64,000 nucleotides of DNA, taken from Pedobacter sp. D749. GTDB lineage: Bacteria; Bacteroidota; Bacteroidia; Sphingobacteriales; Sphingobacteriaceae. Shown here piece after piece: positions 19,101 to 27,353 of this stretch. The notes under the pieces are model-generated. The model ran no database searches, was not told the origin of the DNA, and saw only the letters and a program-made list of their open reading frames with translations. The position numbers and the translations under genes were made by a program. Position 1 is the stretch's first letter, and every line of letters begins with the position of its first letter. The stretch is taken from positions 2,604,001 to 2,668,000 of the forward strand of contig NZ_CP079218.1 of the NCBI RefSeq assembly GCF_019317285.1, read 5' to 3'.

Positions 19101-20337
19101 TTTCTTCTGTTAAGTAATATAAAGTAGATGATGATTTATGGTTAAAAGTTTCGTTAGATATCCTTTTGATATCTTTTGCCTCTACTTTTAAAAATTCTTC
19201 GGTTTCCCGGTTCAATATAGCAGCATCGCCTAATAGTTCGTAGTACGCCAGGTTCATCGCTTTATCAAGCAGGCTCATCTCAGAAAACACGAGTACTGAT
19301 TCTACCTTGTTCTTTACCTTAGTTAATTCACTTTCAGAAACCAGTTCGGTCTTTAATTTTTCCAGTTCAGCCCAGATTGCCTTTTCGGCAGTTTCAATTG
19401 TTACACCCTCAACCAGTTTACCCTCAACAATAAACAAACCCGGATCCAAACTACTTGAAATATAGGCATTGATATCGCTAAAAAGTTTCTGCTCTTTCAA
19501 CAAGCTATTATACAAGCGCGAAGATTGTCCACGTGATAAAATATCAGATAATAAATCAAAGGCGTAATAATCCTGATTTAATCGCCCCGGCATTTTAAAA
19601 GCCATATAAATCGCATTTAAAGGTACGTTAGCCCTCACCGTTTCTTGCCTGGCTTCTGTTTGCGGTTCTTCCTGAACTAAATCACGGTTGTACTTCTCTC
19701 CCGCCGGGATCGGTTCAAACCATTTTTCAGCCAGTTTTTTCACATCTTCGGTTTTCACATTTCCACCCACAACCAAAATTGCATTTTGTGGTGTATAATG
19801 TTTTTTGAAAAATGCTTTTACATCATCCATTGTTGCATTTTCAATATGCGAAAGTTCTTTGCCAATAGTTGCCCAGCGGTAAGAATGCTTTTTATAAGCC
19901 AGCGGACGCAATTTTAACCAAACATCACCATAAGGCTGGTTAAGGTAACGTTGCTTAAACTCCTCGCTTACTACATTCCTTTGCGTATCTAAACTTTTTT
20001 CAGAAAAAGCCAGGCTCAGCATCCGGTCGCTTTCCAGCCAAAATGCCGTTTCTATGTTTTCTGCAGGCAGCGTAATGTAATAATTGGTAATATCATTGCT
20101 CGTAAAAGCGTTATTCTCACCACCTACGCGCTGCAAAGGCTCATCATAATTCGGAATATTTACCGATCCGCCGAACATTAAATGTTCAAATAAATGCGCA
20201 AAACCGGTTTTTTCTGGGTCCTCGTCACGCGCGCCAACATCATATAAAATATTTAAAACTGCCATTGGCGTTGTCGCATCTTCATGCACCAAAACTTTTA
20301 AACCATTGGCAAGTGTAAAACGATTAAAATCTACCAT
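19093..20337 (-). CDS. M16-family zinc metallopeptidase, catalytic subunit
   Basis: 414 residues. The inverted zinc-binding motif HLFEH (H48, E51, H52) is intact and followed by LMFGGSVNIPNYDE. The third metal ligand is expected in the VVSEEFKQR helix (about 120-128). The protein pairs with the downstream non-catalytic subunit to form an oligopeptide- or presequence-degrading chamber. No signal peptide is evident. The upstream region is shared with the divergent three-gene cassette at 20514. Confidence 0.93.
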   Translation of the reverse strand: MVDFNRFTLANGLKVLVHEDATTPMAVLNILYDVGARDEDPEKTGFAHLFEHLMFGGSVNIPNYDEPLQRVGGENNAFTSNDITNYYITLPAENIETAFWLESDRMLSLAFSEKSLDTQRNVVSEEFKQRYLNQPYGDVWLKLRPLAYKKHSYRWATIGKELSHIENATMDDVKAFFKKHYTPQNAILVVGGNVKTEDVKKLAEKWFEPIPAGEKYNRDLVQEEPQTEARQETVRANVPLNAIYMAFKMPGRLNQDYYAFDLLSDILSRGQSSRLYNSLLKEQKLFSDINAYISSSLDPGLFIVEGKLVEGVTIETAEKAIWAELEKLKTELVSESELTKVKNKVESVLVFSEMSLLDKAMNLAYYELLGDAAILNRETEEFLKVEAKDIKRISNETFNHKSSSTLYYLTEENA

Positions 20338-20406
20338 ATTAATTTTTAGTGTGGGTAAAGATAATTTAATAATTCATTTAGCAGAAAGTGATTAATAATT
20401 ATGACG

Positions 20407-20447
20407 ACTGCTCCAGATATTTTTAAAATTCTTTTAACTGGAGTAGT
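20407..20447. promoter_or_regulatory. Inverted repeat between divergent M16 and cassette genes
   Basis: ACTGCTCCAG (20407-20416) and CTGGAGTAGT (20438-20447) are complementary except for one G:T position and are separated by 21 bases. They sit in the 176-base divergent region. This could be an operator or an RNA hairpin in the leader of the cassette; no regulator gene is adjacent. Confidence 0.45.
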
Positions 20448-20513
20448 ATAAAATATGTTTTGCCACTTAACCTATTCTATTTTTATTATTTTAGCACCAG
20501 ATAATCATTAATC

Positions 20514-21212
20514 ATGGGCGAGGAAACAGCAAAAAATTCTTTTGGAATTTTAAATAGTTTAAAAAAACTAATATTCGAAGATAGTACAGAAACGACTGAT
20601 AACTTGCAAGATAGGCCACTCCCCCCTATAAAAGCGGCTGAACCTGTAACTAACCAGGCACAGACTAATCTAAAGCAAAATGTTACTGTAATAGGTGTTA
20701 CAGATGTTAAGCAAATGAAGGTAAAAGTTTTAGGTATACTGGAAAGAATGAACGAGCCTGGACTTGATTTTTTTGAAGTTTGGAATGCAGCAGCAGAAAT
20801 GGGCAGTATTGATGCTACAACTATAAAAGCTGCTTTTACATCATTAAAATATGTAGAAAAAGACTTAAACAAGCAAAAACTATTAGCTACAGGGCGTAAT
20901 TATGCTACCGAATTAAAGAAAGTTATAGATCAGGAAAGCAGCCAGAAACAACAACAAAAACAAACCATAGAAAATAATTTGGTTGATGAAAAGGATAGCC
21001 TAGTAAGCGAAATTAAATCTATTGAACAAAACATTGCCGATCTTAAAACAAAACTACAAGCAAAAGAACAGGATTTAAAAAGTATTAACGCCAAGTACGA
21101 CCCACAATTAAAAGATATTGATCAAAAAATTGCCTTAGGTAATGCAGCGGTTAATGAGGTTATTACCGATATTGAAAAGGCATTAAGCATAATTGAAACA
21201 AACATAAATTAA
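20514..21212 (+). CDS. Cassette gene 1: soluble coiled-coil protein, unknown function
   Basis: 232 residues, no signal peptide or membrane segment. Residues 1-55 are polar and probably disordered. About 58-135 is a small helical domain (DVKQMKVKVLGILERMNEP; GLDFFEVWNAAAEMGSID). About 140-232 is a long heptad-rich coiled coil (ENNLVDEKDSLVSEIKSIEQ; IADLKTKLQAKEQDLKSI). I do not recognise a named family. The next gene follows after 24 bases on the same strand and is also coiled-coil rich, so the two products probably interact. A PspA-like or other membrane-stress scaffold role is speculation from shape only. Confidence 0.8.
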   Translation: MGEETAKNSFGILNSLKKLIFEDSTETTDNLQDRPLPPIKAAEPVTNQAQTNLKQNVTVIGVTDVKQMKVKVLGILERMNEPGLDFFEVWNAAAEMGSIDATTIKAAFTSLKYVEKDLNKQKLLATGRNYATELKKVIDQESSQKQQQKQTIENNLVDEKDSLVSEIKSIEQNIADLKTKLQAKEQDLKSINAKYDPQLKDIDQKIALGNAAVNEVITDIEKALSIIETNIN

Positions 21213-21236
21213 ACAATTAAAAATTAACGACAAGTA

Positions 21237-22346
21237 ATGGAAAACAAAAATCAGTATGTAAATATTCCGGCTGAGATTAAGAGCCAGCTGCCGATATTTC
21301 AGGTTTTGGGCGATCATCTTCCCAGTCAGGTGCAAACTCCTGAAGGTAAAAAGGTAATTTCTAGTATCTTTTTTTGGGCGCTCATTTTAGGAGGTGCATT
21401 TGCATTTTTTAAATTTCTGCCAATTATGCTGGTTTATGCAGCCAAAAGTATTCTATTGGTTATCTTCAGTATTATACTCATTGTTTTGCTTTTATTGGCT
21501 CCGAAAATTATCTCCTTATTAAACCGTTTAGGTACAATTTTAATTTTTAAAGGTGAAAAAGCAATCATCAGAGGTAATCCTATTGAAACGCTTCAACTGT
21601 TATCAAAAGATGCAAAAGACACTTTAAAAAGAGTAAAAGATAAAATTACGAATGTTGATGGTGTTCGCATTGATATGATTCAAAGTGGCGAAACGGCACA
21701 AAAAACTGCTGAAGAAAAATATACCTATGCTAAACGTTTCACGCTGGAAGCAGCAAATTTAGATGAAAAAGCAAATCAGGAAAAGACAAACAATAACATT
21801 GAAAAAGCGAACGATTTAAACAGAGATGCTAAAGAAACCCGAACAAAAGCATTTTTGTTAGGTAAAGAAGGCGAAGCAGAAGAACAAAATGCCCGCAGCT
21901 ATGTACAATATGCCAATCAGTTTGCTAAAGTTTTAGAGGTTTTGAAAGATAATGAAAGTGCAGCCCGCATTTATGTAAGTACTTTGGATAGCAGTATTTC
22001 TATTATTTCGAAAAAACTGGAAGCTACTCAAAAAATGAAAAATGCTACTGAAGGACTTGCAGAAGTATTTAACATTAAAGATGGTTGGGCTTTCCAGGAG
22101 GCTATGAATGCTGCTACTGGTGCCATAAGCCAAAACATAGCGTCTATTCGTTCAAACCTTGATTTCTTAGATCAAAATAATAACATTACCGTTGGTGGTG
22201 CGCCATCACAAAGTGAATTAGAAGAATTTATCAAAAAAGTAGACGATCGTAACCTTAAAATGCTTAATGTAAGCAGAATGTCTGACGCTTCTTATGAGCT
22301 TAAACCTGAAGAAAAAGTAGATAAAGGATTTACATTATTAGATTAA
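21237..22346 (+). CDS. Cassette gene 2: two-TM protein with long coiled coil
   Basis: 369 residues. A short soluble N-terminus (1-40) is followed by two adjacent hydrophobic segments (about 42-66 and 69-89), then KIISLLNRLGTILIFKGEKA and a long helical region (about 115-330) rich in Ala, Glu, Lys and Asn (for example AKRFTLEAANLDEKANQEK), ending in a polar tail. The predicted topology is a membrane hairpin with a long cytoplasmic helical bundle. I do not recognise the family. The shape resembles membrane-anchored IM30/PspA-like or TolA-like scaffolds, but without sequence proof. It sits 24 bases after gene 1 and 27 bases before gene 3, so this is one operon. Confidence 0.82.
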   Translation: MENKNQYVNIPAEIKSQLPIFQVLGDHLPSQVQTPEGKKVISSIFFWALILGGAFAFFKFLPIMLVYAAKSILLVIFSIILIVLLLLAPKIISLLNRLGTILIFKGEKAIIRGNPIETLQLLSKDAKDTLKRVKDKITNVDGVRIDMIQSGETAQKTAEEKYTYAKRFTLEAANLDEKANQEKTNNNIEKANDLNRDAKETRTKAFLLGKEGEAEEQNARSYVQYANQFAKVLEVLKDNESAARIYVSTLDSSISIISKKLEATQKMKNATEGLAEVFNIKDGWAFQEAMNAATGAISQNIASIRSNLDFLDQNNNITVGGAPSQSELEEFIKKVDDRNLKMLNVSRMSDASYELKPEEKVDKGFTLLD

Positions 22347-22373
22347 TCAACATTTAAATTAAACAATATCACA

Positions 22374-23369
22374 ATGGAAGAAAAATCAATCTGGGCAAGA
22401 TTACGCTGGCCTATAAAGGCAATTATTATTGCAATACCAATTATTGGCTTAGGTTACTGGGCTTTTGAATCAGGCAAAATTGATGCTATATCAAATCCCG
22501 GCAAAAGTAAAAAAGACAGTACCGAGCAGTCGTCCTCATCCCCTGCTGTTACCAAAAATGATGATAAAAGAACTTTTAACTACACCCCGGAAAAACCTGT
22601 AAATGGCGAATATAAAGGTGTTGTTGAGGTGGGTGCATCAGGCTTTAACTCTTTCGTAGTTAATATTGATAAAGAAAAACGCTGGGAAATCATCTCTAAA
22701 GATTTCGGTAAATCTTTTGTTTACGAAGGTTTGGCTAATACCGCTGATATTAGAACTGGCCTAAAAGATTACATAGGTGCAATGTTTGATAAAGGTGTTA
22801 AGTCTAAAAATATTCACTTTGTAATTAGTTCAGGTGCTCAAAAAGAGCCTAAAACAACTACTATCGTTTCAGAACTAAAGAAAATGGGCTTTGTTGTTAA
22901 CCTGGTTACAGCAGAGCAAGAAGGAAAACTGGCTTTGAAATGCGTTTTACCTCCCTCTTATTATGACAATTCTTTTGTGGTGGATATTGGTTCTGGCAAT
23001 ACAAAAATTTCCTGGATGGATGGCGATATTAAATCTGCTGAAGCTCCGGGGGCTAAATATTACGAGAAAAATTTAAAAGACGATGCCGTTTATAATGATG
23101 TAAAATCTATTACTTTAAAAATTCCATCCGGAAAACGCGAAGTTTGCTTCATCATTGGTGGTGTGCCTTTTGAGCTCGCAAAACAAACCCGCACAGGTGA
23201 AGAAAGATTTACCGTTTTAAATGATCCTGATAAATATAATACCGACAAAATTAAGATTAAAAGCGGTGTCAACATTTACAAAGCCATTAAAGATGCAACC
23301 AACTGTGATACTTTTGTATTTGATTGGGACGCTAACTTTACTATTGGCTTTTTATTAGCTTTAAAATAA
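22374..23369 (+). CDS. Cassette gene 3: membrane-anchored Ppx/GppA-like ASKHA-fold protein
   Basis: 331 residues. One TM segment (about 14-32) after a basic N-terminus (WARLRWPIK) predicts N-in topology; a polar linker (35-75) leads to a globular domain. That domain shows ASKHA phosphate-loop signatures: GVVEVGASGFNSFVV (82-96, phosphate-1-like), AEQEGKLAL (180-188, compare the Ppx E-E segment), FVVDIGSGNTKISW (201-214, phosphate-2-like) and CFIIGGVPFE (258-267, adenosine-motif-like). Closest by eye to exopolyphosphatase/GppA, but half their domain content and tethered to the membrane. By the positive-inside rule the domain would face the periplasm, odd for a nucleotide-binding fold, unless the topology is inverted. 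Last gene of the cassette; a terminator follows. Confidence 0.8.
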   Translation: MEEKSIWARLRWPIKAIIIAIPIIGLGYWAFESGKIDAISNPGKSKKDSTEQSSSSPAVTKNDDKRTFNYTPEKPVNGEYKGVVEVGASGFNSFVVNIDKEKRWEIISKDFGKSFVYEGLANTADIRTGLKDYIGAMFDKGVKSKNIHFVISSGAQKEPKTTTIVSELKKMGFVVNLVTAEQEGKLALKCVLPPSYYDNSFVVDIGSGNTKISWMDGDIKSAEAPGAKYYEKNLKDDAVYNDVKSITLKIPSGKREVCFIIGGVPFELAKQTRTGEERFTVLNDPDKYNTDKIKIKSGVNIYKAIKDATNCDTFVFDWDANFTIGFLLALK

Positions 23370-23387
23370 ACTTAAAATTTAAGTTAA

Positions 23388-23421
23388 AGAGTGGCTGTTT
23401 AATTGCAGTCGCTCTTTTTTT
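23388..23421 (+). terminator. Terminator of the three-gene cassette
   Basis: AGAGTGGCTG (23388-23397) pairs with CAGTCGCTCT using G:U pairs, and a run of seven T follows. It lies 18 bases after the cassette's last stop. Confidence 0.7.
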
Positions 23422-23459
23422 ATGTCAAAAATTTACTTTTATGCCATAATAACTAAGCA

Positions 23460-23487
23460 TTGATCTATAAACAATTTAGTATTTTTG
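23460..23487 (+). promoter_or_regulatory. Predicted promoter of mqnC, ending 4 bases before its ATG
   Basis: TTG (23460-23462), a 17-base spacer and TATTTTTG (23480-23487) match the Bacteroidota promoter fully. The ATG at 23492 lies where the transcript should start, so mqnC mRNA is predicted to be leaderless. Confidence 0.65.
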
Positions 23488-23491
23488 CAAT

Positions 23492-24616
23492 ATGAATACA
23501 GCCGATCTACTGCAACGGGCATTACATTTCGATTTTTTGAGCCTTGAAGAAGGAGTACATTTATACCATCATGCCGATACAGCATCGTTAATGTTTGTGG
23601 CGAATGAATTGAGAAAGATTCAGGTACCCAGTGGAAAAGTAACCTGGCAGATCGACCGTAATGTAAATACCACCAACGTTTGTATAGCCAACTGTAAATT
23701 CTGTAATTTCTTCCGCAGGCCTGGCCACGATGAAAGTTACATTACTGATATTGAAACTTATAAGGTAAAGATTGAAGAGACTTTCCGTTTAGGTGGCGAT
23801 CAGTTATTATTACAGGGTGGCCACCACCCTGATTTGGGTTTAGCATTTTATGCTGACCTATTCAAAAAACTAAAAGAATTATATCCTGATTTAAAGCTGC
23901 ACGCTTTAGGTCCACCGGAAATTGCACACGTTGCAAAGTTGGAAGGAATGACGCATACTGAAGTATTAAAAGCGTTAAAAGAAGCTGGTATGGATTCTCT
24001 TCCTGGAGCTGGTGCAGAAATTTTGAACGATCGCGTAAGGCGTTTAATCTCGAAAGGTAAATGCGGTGGACAGGAATGGCTTGATGTAATGCGTGCATGC
24101 CATCAATTAGATATTACCACATCAGCAACCATGATGTTTGGCCACGTTGAAACCATTGAGGAGCGTTTTGAGCATTTGGTATGGATCCGTCAGGTACAGA
24201 GTGAAAAACCAGCCGATGCAAACGGATTTCTGGCCTTTATTCCCTGGCCTTTCCAGGATGATGGCACTTTACTAAAAAGATTACGCGGAATCAGCAACAA
24301 TGTAACAGCTGATGAATATATCCGTATGATTGCCTTGAGCCGCATCATGTTGCCAAATATCAAAAATATTCAGGCCAGCTGGTTAACCGTTGGAAAATCT
24401 ACTGCACAGCTTTGTCTACATGCTGGTGCTAACGATTTTGGATCAATCATGATTGAAGAAAACGTAGTATCAGCTGCTGGTGCACCACACCGGTTTACGG
24501 CGAATGGTATCCAACAATCCATTAAAGCTGCAGGTTTCGAACCTCAGTTACGTGGACAAAAATACAATTACAGGGATCTACCGGAGCATTTAGAAGAGCA
24601 GGTGATCACGTACTAG
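23492..24616 (+). CDS. mqnC: Cyclic dehypoxanthinyl futalosine synthase (radical SAM)
   Basis: 374-residue radical SAM enzyme of the futalosine route to menaquinone. It cyclises dehypoxanthine futalosine. The [4Fe-4S] cluster motif is CIANCKFC (C64, C68, C71). MqnC-type segments include FFRRPGHDESY, GGDQLLLQGGHHPDL, LGPPEI and DSLPGAGAEIL. The related MqnE and CofH differ in these positions, so MqnC is preferred. No other mqn gene is in the window, so the pathway is scattered, as is common in this phylum. The predicted transcription start coincides with the ATG. Confidence 0.93.
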   Translation: MNTADLLQRALHFDFLSLEEGVHLYHHADTASLMFVANELRKIQVPSGKVTWQIDRNVNTTNVCIANCKFCNFFRRPGHDESYITDIETYKVKIEETFRLGGDQLLLQGGHHPDLGLAFYADLFKKLKELYPDLKLHALGPPEIAHVAKLEGMTHTEVLKALKEAGMDSLPGAGAEILNDRVRRLISKGKCGGQEWLDVMRACHQLDITTSATMMFGHVETIEERFEHLVWIRQVQSEKPADANGFLAFIPWPFQDDGTLLKRLRGISNNVTADEYIRMIALSRIMLPNIKNIQASWLTVGKSTAQLCLHAGANDFGSIMIEENVVSAAGAPHRFTANGIQQSIKAAGFEPQLRGQKYNYRDLPEHLEEQVITY

Positions 24617-24784
24617 GTGATGGAAAATGGATGATGTGGGATGGACGAGGTTTCTAGCAATCAATCCTGAAAATCATACAATCCTAGAAATCCTGATCAA
24701 AAAAGGGAAGTAAAACCAAGTTCTACCTCCCTACCTTAAACCAAACATTACCTAATTAATAATGTGAATATGTTTGTTTATACA

Positions 24785-25672
24785 CTATAATTTTTTACCG
24801 TCCCTTAAGAATAAGTTGGCAATAGTTACTACACTCGCTTTATCTAAAGGCTCGTCAAAACTTTCTACCGCTGCTGCTTTGGTTATACCTGCATTGCCAC
24901 CTATTCCCACAATGTTTGCACCAGCTTGTACGGTTAAATCTTCACCAGCATATACTGCATCGACAGCAGCTACCCCTGAATCATTTGCCTGCCCCGAAGC
25001 ACCAAGACTAACCCATGGTTTATATACAGCTGTACCAGCTGCTGTCCGCATTTGACGGATGTGCGAAGCATGACGTGCCTCAACCGAGTGAATCTGTAAA
25101 GCTGTTTGCAATACAGGACTACCTAGTAAGGCTCCTGCCTGACCTTTGTAAGCTCTAACTCCTGTATCTTCAAAACCTTGTGCTACAGCCAAAAAAGTAT
25201 TATAATCAGAATATACCGAAGCAAATGCTCCACCTGCCCTAAAATCGGTATCTGCGTATGCAATAGGTGCACGGGCAGAACTTCCCAAAGCACCTACTAA
25301 TAAATCAACGTGTGCCTTTTCGTGGTCACGAATGGTAGTAATTGCTGCTTGGCTGGCTGCATTAGGAAAATTAAAGGTAACATCGGTTACTGCCGATCCT
25401 GCAGTTTTACCTACAATACAGTGATTATAAAAATGGTATTCCAAATACTCTAACGACAAAGCAAAGTTTAATACATCAACAACTGCAGCAGGTAATGCTG
25501 TTTGTCCATACGCTTTTTGAAACATTGAACCCAGGGCCAGCGGCATAGCAGCTAAAGAGATTTTTTTGCCCATATTGAAAAAGCTTTTCATTGCGGCCCT
25601 TCTCGGATTTAAACGCTCATAGATTTCGCCGTCAACTTTTTCAATTTCTTCTAATATATTTACGATATTCAT
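24785..25672 (-). CDS. Exported ferritin-like (four-helix bundle) protein
   Basis: 295 residues. A basic segment NPRRAAMKSFFNMGKKISL (about 22-40) followed by a hydrophobic stretch and MFQKAYGQ suggests export, possibly by Tat although the twin-Arg context is imperfect. The mature part matches the ferritin-like DUF type in Bacteroidota: helices carry EYLEYHFYNHC, IRDHEKAHVDLLV, EDTGVRAYKGQ and HSVEARHASHIRQMR, with paired Glu and His as potential di-metal ligands. The gene follows its paralogue after 19 bases, so they are co-transcribed. The metal and reaction are unknown; roles in iron or oxidative stress are guesses. Confidence 0.82.
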   Translation of the reverse strand: MNIVNILEEIEKVDGEIYERLNPRRAAMKSFFNMGKKISLAAMPLALGSMFQKAYGQTALPAAVVDVLNFALSLEYLEYHFYNHCIVGKTAGSAVTDVTFNFPNAASQAAITTIRDHEKAHVDLLVGALGSSARAPIAYADTDFRAGGAFASVYSDYNTFLAVAQGFEDTGVRAYKGQAGALLGSPVLQTALQIHSVEARHASHIRQMRTAAGTAVYKPWVSLGASGQANDSGVAAVDAVYAGEDLTVQAGANIVGIGGNAGITKAAAVESFDEPLDKASVVTIANLFLRDGKKL

Positions 25673-25691
25673 GATTTTCTGATTTTAAAAA

Positions 25692-26429
25692 TTAAAGATT
25701 GATTACATTAATTTTGGTTTTAACATATTTTCCAGCAATGGCTAATACCTTATCGGGCGTTAAAGCTGCATCTAATCCAGCCGAATTATTGGCACCCAAT
25801 GAAGCAAGGCTATTGAGATCAGCAAATGTTCCATTTGAGACTAAATCACGTACATAAGCTGCGTGGCGGGCTTCAACTGAAACAATCTTACCGGCTAACA
25901 GCAAATATGTTGCATTTTTGAGTCTTGGTCCGGCACCATTATAAGCTGATACCCCCAAATCTTCAAATGCCATTGCAGTTGCGAGTACGCTTGCTTCGCT
26001 GGTAAAATCAATTGATGAGAAATCTACCTGTAAACTTCCGATTGCAGATGTGGTTAGGGCTGCTTTGAAAAATTCTCTATGTGCAATTTCGTGAAACTGA
26101 ATATCCTGAAAATATGCCTTTTTTGCTGCAGCATTTGACCCCGTGAATTGGGTGTTACTATTGGCAACCTGAATATAGAATGCAGCTTCCAGTTGCTCTA
26201 AAGCATAAGCATAATTTAATACCCCAATATCATCTTTAAAATCCAATGTAGCGCCCCCATTCATAGTTGGGTTTTCATAACCGCGATCTTTTTTACAACC
26301 AGCTGCTACCAAAGCAATTCCTGCAGCACCTGCACCTGCATACTGAAGAAAAGACCTTCTGCCTACAGTTTTGTCAAATAAACTTTCTTCCCGAAGTTCA
26401 CTTTTTGTTTCTAGTTCATTGTTTTTCAT
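25692..26429 (-). CDS. Tat-exported ferritin-like lipoprotein
   Basis: 245 residues. An unusually long N-region (1-23) leads to GRRSFLQYAGAG (R24-R25), a classical twin-arginine motif, and the hydrophobic core ends at LVAAGC (C45), a good lipobox. It is therefore predicted to be folded in the cytoplasm with its metal, exported by Tat and lipidated. The ferritin-like domain has YALEQLEAAFY, FHEIAHREFF, FEDLGVSAYNG and VSVEARHAAYV, repeating the Glu and E-x-x-H ligand pattern of its downstream paralogue. It is the first gene of the pair and divergent from the LytTR regulator (126-base gap). Confidence 0.85.
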   Translation of the reverse strand: MKNNELETKSELREESLFDKTVGRRSFLQYAGAGAAGIALVAAGCKKDRGYENPTMNGGATLDFKDDIGVLNYAYALEQLEAAFYIQVANSNTQFTGSNAAAKKAYFQDIQFHEIAHREFFKAALTTSAIGSLQVDFSSIDFTSEASVLATAMAFEDLGVSAYNGAGPRLKNATYLLLAGKIVSVEARHAAYVRDLVSNGTFADLNSLASLGANNSAGLDAALTPDKVLAIAGKYVKTKINVINL

Positions 26430-26554
26430 AGTCCTCTATGTTTTAGTGGTTTTGAATTCGTTTGATGATACATACGTGACAATCAGAACACTGGTTTTTT
26501 TGATTTGTATTTTTTTTTGTAAGACCATTTTAATACATTCACCAACCTATAGCT

Positions 26555-27340
26555 ATGACCCTATTAAAAGCCATTATTGTTGACGATGAGGAATTTGCAC
26601 GCTCATCGCTATTTTTTTTACTGCAACAGAACTGCCCGCAGGTAGAAATTACCGGTATTGCAAGATCTGTAGCGGAGGCAAAAGATATTTTAGCACATCA
26701 TCCCATTGATCTGATTTTCCTGGATATTGCCATGCCTGGGGGAAATGGCTTTGAACTTATCCCGGATGCACAAAAACACAATGCAGCCGTTATATTTACC
26801 ACTGCTTACGATCAATATGCACTAAAGGCGATCAAAGCAAATGCACTCGATTATTTGTTAAAGCCAATTGATATTGATGAACTTAAAATAGCTGTAGACA
26901 AGGTTTTTCAACATATCAAGCTTTTTAAAAGCCAGAACGAAAACGACGAAAGAATCAATAATCTGGCTTCCAGTTTAAGCTCACGATCAGAAATCAGGAA
27001 ACTTACACTTCCTTATGGACAGGGTTTTAAAATGATTGATATTGACGATATTATCTACATTGAAGCAGATAGCAATTATTCTATTGTACACTTAAGTAAT
27101 CATGATAAAATAACGGTTTCGAAAGTTTTACGGGAATTTGAGGAGCTTTTACCCGGCGACCAGTTTGTACGGATCCATAAGTCGAGCATCATCAACCTTA
27201 ACCATTTAAAAGAGTATAATTCTAAAAACGGACTTCAGGTTTTTTTGAAAAATGGAGAAAGTATTAATATTTCCAGAAGAAGAGCAAGCGATTTTTTTGA
27301 AAAAATAAAATTATTTACAAAAGCAAACAGTGATCATTAA
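26555..27340 (+). CDS. LytTR-family response regulator
   Basis: 261 residues. Receiver domain (1-120) with acidic pocket D10-D11, phospho-acceptor D57 in FLDIAMPG and K103 in LLKPID. The C-terminal LytTR DNA-binding domain (about 150-250) has FKMIDIDDIIYIEADSNYS and FVRIHKSSIINLNHL. It is followed immediately by its cognate sensor kinase, a typical LytS/LytR-type pair of Bacteroidota. The target genes are not evident; the divergent ferritin-like operon is a possible target by position only. Confidence 0.93.
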   Translation: MTLLKAIIVDDEEFARSSLFFLLQQNCPQVEITGIARSVAEAKDILAHHPIDLIFLDIAMPGGNGFELIPDAQKHNAAVIFTTAYDQYALKAIKANALDYLLKPIDIDELKIAVDKVFQHIKLFKSQNENDERINNLASSLSSRSEIRKLTLPYGQGFKMIDIDDIIYIEADSNYSIVHLSNHDKITVSKVLREFEELLPGDQFVRIHKSSIINLNHLKEYNSKNGLQVFLKNGESINISRRRASDFFEKIKLFTKANSDH

Positions 27341-27353
27341 ACCAGGCAAAAAA

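Noticed and set aside
27330..27353. GTG start for the sensor kinase overlapping the LytTR gene
   Set aside because: Possible, but ATG 27354 gives a better signal peptide; kept only as an alternative.
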